From positions 1 through 64,000 of the forward strand of contig JAKSGN010000007.1 of assembly GCA_024180945.1 (NCBI GenBank): 64,000 nt of DNA, written 5' to 3'. The stretch is from Macrophomina tecta (lineage: Eukaryota; Ascomycota; Dothideomycetes; Botryosphaeriales; Botryosphaeriaceae). Below the pieces are notes generated by a model. The model was not told the origin of the DNA, did not search any database, and saw only the letters and a list, made by a program, of their open reading frames with translations. Position numbers and translations under genes: made by a program. Below are positions 60,910-64,000 of this stretch, one piece after another (position 1 is the stretch's first letter; the number at the start of each line of letters is the position of its first letter).

Positions 60910-61868
60910 ATGATATCTACGCATTTATCCGAAGCTGTCGAGGTCACGGCAAGCGCGCATGACTTTAATAGGACAGCAAGAGAAGAGTTTGCCCCGCAAC
61001 AAACTAGTGCAACAGGCCCAGGTGCGAGCTCTCAGCAGGTAGAGCGCCCATACCGCCAAGTCGAGATCATCGACCTTGGCTCTGAAGGGGAGGATGAAGA
61101 CAATCACGAGGAAGAAGCTCTGGCAAGCAAACTCCACCACCAGGAGGTTTCCGGGCCAAACGATGTGGTTCCACGTAAGAAACTTATTTTAGCATATACC
61201 TGCTAGCGCGCTGACTTACACATCTAGTAGCTCTAGCACCAACAGGTTGTGTCCCGCCAGAGGCTCAGTGGCACGATGCAATCATGACTGAGGGGAATGT
61301 GGGTCTTGATTGGGTAAAGTCACTTCTGCAATGTTACGGATCCGATGTTGTCGGAATTAGCTATCAGGGGTGTCCACTTCACAATGAGCTCTTCCTATTA
61401 TTGGCAAAATCTAAGTCTTTATGGCCTCAAGAGTCGAAGTTCTTCCACGTCACATATATCATCAACTCGGTGCCGGAAGGTAAGTTTCCTAGAAGCAAGC
61501 AATAACGGTTTAAGCTGAACATATCCGCTTTAGGCATCGAGTCTAACACTCACGGAATGGAGTTTAACATTAAGGATAAAGACGGGAAACTCGAGCACAT
61601 GCCAACCCCATCCAAGCATAAATCTGTGTCCCCAGAGATATCCAATACTTATTCAGGACCGCTGGTACATGTTCCTGTTGAAGAAAAGAGCGTATCTCAG
61701 ACTAGTCTAGATGGTGACTATCATGGGGAAATCCCATCTCGCCTTCCATCTGAGAGGGAGAAGAAAAGTGGGCGCGGCAAGCATTCCCGGAAAAGGGCCC
61801 TTCAAGATGAAGGGAGTATAAAGAAAAGGGCCAAGAGAATGTCCGGAATTGGCGGGAGGCCCTCTTAA
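60910..61868 (+). CDS. Hypothetical protein with acidic N-terminus and basic C-terminus, 3 exons
   Basis: Exons are 60910-61174, 61228-61479 and 61534-61868 (introns of 53 and 54 bp, GTAAGx...TAG, phases consistent), giving 283 residues. An acidic stretch (IDLGSEGEDEDNHEEE) precedes a middle region with WVKSLLQCYGSDVVGISYQG and HNELFLLLAKSKSLWPQESK. The C-terminus is Lys/Arg-rich with a bipartite nuclear signal (KRALQDEGSIKKRAKR). Family not recognised. It diverges from the BTB-like gene and may be nuclear. Confidence 0.6.
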
Positions 61869-61949
61869 TTCAATTAGGAGGTAGCTTCTCTTAAGCAACT
61901 TTGAGGGGAAAGCTCAGTTCATGTATTCTCAATTTACTATAATACGGAT

Positions 61950-62791
61950 CTAAAAGATTCCAATATCCATACAGCTCGTATATATTTCCTGTTTCCACCG
62001 TTGCGGTTGCTCACTAAGTAACGTTGGCCAGCTCCAAACCCAATAAAGTGTGTAGTTGGTACCCGTGTCCAAGTAAGAGGGAAGACGAAGTATCGTTCCA
62101 CACCATAGGTCTCTCCCTTCCTTCTCTGTATGTTCTCGCTGCGATAGAGCCTGCCGAATTGCTGACTCCTTACTTTCATTGACTTGATAGCATTTTCCAT
62201 CATCGAATGGAGCCTGTGCCAGTAAAATACCCCTACCATCCCCTCCCGTGCCATCCTCGTTCCAAACCCCAAAAATGCTGGCGAGCCTATCCTCTGGCGA
62301 GGATTTATTTGTACCATATACCCAAATTGTTCCGGACGTAGGCTTTCGTGGGAGGCTCTCGCCATCGTCCCGGTCCCTAAGAGTTACGTGGCCGTTTTCT
62401 TGGTATCGAAGCAGGAGTCTACCTGAAGCCTTTGCGTGCAACATTGGGCTATACTCTGTTACATTACTCGTAGCTTGGGTAGACTTACAAATGTTATCGG
62501 TGTCGAGAATATCTAGTCGCCCGTCTGGGGGAATGAGGTTTTGCATCGCGAAATCATTAAACGCTGGGTTTGGTACCGGTGTAGACAAAGGAAGAACGCG
62601 TGGAACTACTTCCGTGAGCACCTTATATGGCACGATCGGCGAATCATCTCACTATTCCCTCGTATGTAACCGGGGCCGCCCGTGAGGTTTCCCTCCTCCG
62701 TGAGCTCGTACACATCATCGACCCAAGAATGAGCGACCGATGCGCTTGCCAGGCAGAGGATAATGGTAAACCCGTAAGTCAATATTTTCAT
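61950..62791 (-). CDS. DUF7492-like secreted protein with predicted N-terminal His, 2 exons
   Basis: ATG 62791 opens with a signal peptide (MKILTYGFTIILCLASASVA) followed by HSWVDDVYEL, so the mature protein should begin with His. Downstream motifs GPGYIRG, RYQENGHVTL, GTIWVYGTN, FGVWNEDGTGGDGRGILL, FDDGKCYQVN and YTLYWVWSWPT match the fungal DUF7492 secreted family as I remember it. A short 44-bp intron (62652-62609, GTGAGA...GGAAG) is needed to keep the frame and gives 265 residues. Its branch point is unusually close to the acceptor, so a one-base frameshift is the alternative explanation. It is extracellular, with a possible role in wall or polysaccharide interaction. Confidence 0.7.
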
Positions 62792-64000
62792 TTTCAGCTC
62801 AGTTATACTGTGGATCAGGTGCTCTTGTGAATATTGTGAACTGCACGCTATTTATTTGCAAACTACAGTACATGGGGGCCGTTGCAACGCTGCCTTTCAG
62901 GAAGTCGACCAGCGATCGCCTTGCAACTGTCAGGCTCGCCGGCAAATGTCAGCACACTTCAAAGCCAGCCTGCACTCGGAAGAAAATTATTTGAAGCCCA
63001 GAAGGCGGATGTCTGGATCAGACATGCACGGCGATTGCATTTCTCATGACGCAGGGCGGATGGCTGGATGGCGACAGGCGCCTGAGTGCTGGATGCCAGG
63101 TTCACGGATGATGGTCGGCAGCAGAGCGCCCACTTGCAGGGGTCAGAGCGGCAAGATCCCACGGACCTTATCACCACGAAAACTGCTGTCTTTACGAGGG
63201 CTAGAAATAAAAAAAAAATAAATTAAAAAAAAAATCCCTGCCAGACGGCCACTTCTTTTGGACAACAAATCAAAGCGGTCTCAACCTCATCTTAAGAGAA
63301 GAAGTTCATTTCGAGTCACCCAGTGTGACGTCCCACCAACACCCGGCCAAAGAGTGACTCTTTGCGCTTAATTAGGCACTCTTTCTGTACCATTGGCACC
63401 CCTTAGCGCGGGGGTGCCAACGGTAACGAAAGAGGCGTTATTTGTACGTACAATTAGCACTTAACGTTGCGTTACCACCGATGCTCCGCCAACGGCACGA
63501 GTTATTATCCCTTCCTCGCTGCCTCCCTTCCTTTCACCGCCAATACGACTTTATACACTTGGTGTTGTATATGCAGGTTGGTGGGCGTCGGAGAAGGCTT
63601 AACGTTTTTAGTAGTAAACTAGCAGAAATGGTACTGGGAGGACGACAGTATCTAGGCTGACCTCAAGCAATTGCCCGGCATACGCTTGGAAGAGCACTTA
63701 GATACTACTTTCCTTGTTCGGGTGGAAATTGCTTCTACAGTATTCGGGGCGAATGTGGGCCGGGTCCAGGTGGGCCTTGGATATGTCAGGGTATAACCGT
63801 CTCGCTCAATTTGAGAGTAGTACCGAGTCATTTTATCAATGTCCGCCTTGCTAAGACGCCCAAAGTGGAGTATTGTTGGCGGAAAGGGGGATGCGGAGGC
63901 CCTGCTGGTATTGGTAGAAAAAGACAAAGTGGAGTCCTCATAATGTTTATTTTAGAGTCGAGTTGAGCATGCTTTGAAGGGCTTGTCTTCGTACTGTGAT
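62792..64000. other. End of window, no confident gene
   Basis: A/T runs at 63209-63236, a hairpin at 63380-63433, and a minus-strand frame at 63652-63927 (91 codons, no ATG at its start, no motif) that could be an exon of a gene extending past the window. Confidence 0.35.
63380..63433. repeat. Long imperfect palindrome
   Basis: The core stem TTGGCACCCC (63393-63402) / GGGGTGCCAA (63411-63420) is perfect, with an 8-base loop. The arms extend outward with a few mismatches through CTTTC...GAAAG, and similarity continues weakly beyond. It may be a small MITE or a hairpin-forming site. Confidence 0.7.

Noticed and set aside
63652..63927. Minus-strand 91-codon frame at the window edge
   Set aside because: No ATG at the frame start, no motif, and it may run outside the window; not enough support for a gene.
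1..64000. tRNA, rRNA or CRISPR loci
   Set aside because: No GGTTCGANTCC-type B box with a matching A box, no rRNA-like block and no regularly spaced repeat array were seen by eye. A covariance-model scan would be decisive.

Overview
The window looks like a repeat-rich, accessory part of a filamentous ascomycete (Pezizomycotina) chromosome. The evidence is short spliceosomal introns (44-171 bp, mostly GTAAGx...YAG), fungal-type families (fungal rhodopsin-domain protein, CSC1/OSCA channel, fungal GPCR with a CCLPCP N-terminus, DUF7492-like secreted protein), Tad1-type LINEs, pogo/Fot1 and hAT transposons, and a TGG-to-TAG decay pattern that resembles repeat-induced point mutation (RIP). No rRNA, tRNA or CRISPR array was found.

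Layout. 0-8 kb: a three-exon 2-oxoglutarate/Fe(II) oxygenase gene, then a RIP-like Tad1 LINE relic between two copies of an LTR-like repeat. 8.3-8.7 kb: a long-TIR MITE. 9.9-14.8 kb: an O-methyltransferase gene cut into pieces by LINEs. One LINE carries only ORF1 and is bordered by a 15-bp target duplication. Another is a LINE 3' half fused in frame to a transposase-type helix-turn-helix. 15.3-16.8 kb: a four-exon fungal rhodopsin-domain membrane protein. 18-24.2 kb: a nest of an ORF1-only LINE, a LINE pol fragment and a damaged hAT element. 26.5-34 kb: a few uncharacterised genes and a solo Copia LTR. 34.1-36.9 kb: a complete hAT element. 37.2-41.1 kb: a CSC1-like channel and a hypothetical gene. 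41.1-46.4 kb: a complete Ty1/Copia element with LTRs that read as identical. 46-56 kb: gene-poor, with a cluster of short dispersed repeats, a small secreted cysteine protein, a SANT/Myb protein, a fungal GPCR and a tiny MADS-like protein. 56.5-58.3 kb: a complete pogo/Fot1 element. 58.8-62.8 kb: a BTB-like gene diverging from an unknown basic protein gene, then a DUF7492-like secreted protein whose mature N-terminus is predicted to be histidine.

Host genes do not form one evident pathway. Three membrane-protein genes (rhodopsin-like, CSC1-like, GPCR) and two or three secreted proteins fit an environment-facing accessory region. The main story is mobile DNA of different ages: old RIP-like LINE relics, a host gene broken by LINEs, and three structurally intact elements (Copia, hAT, pogo) that may still be mobile. 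Exon joins were made by eye; each multi-exon model keeps an open frame with a total length divisible by three.
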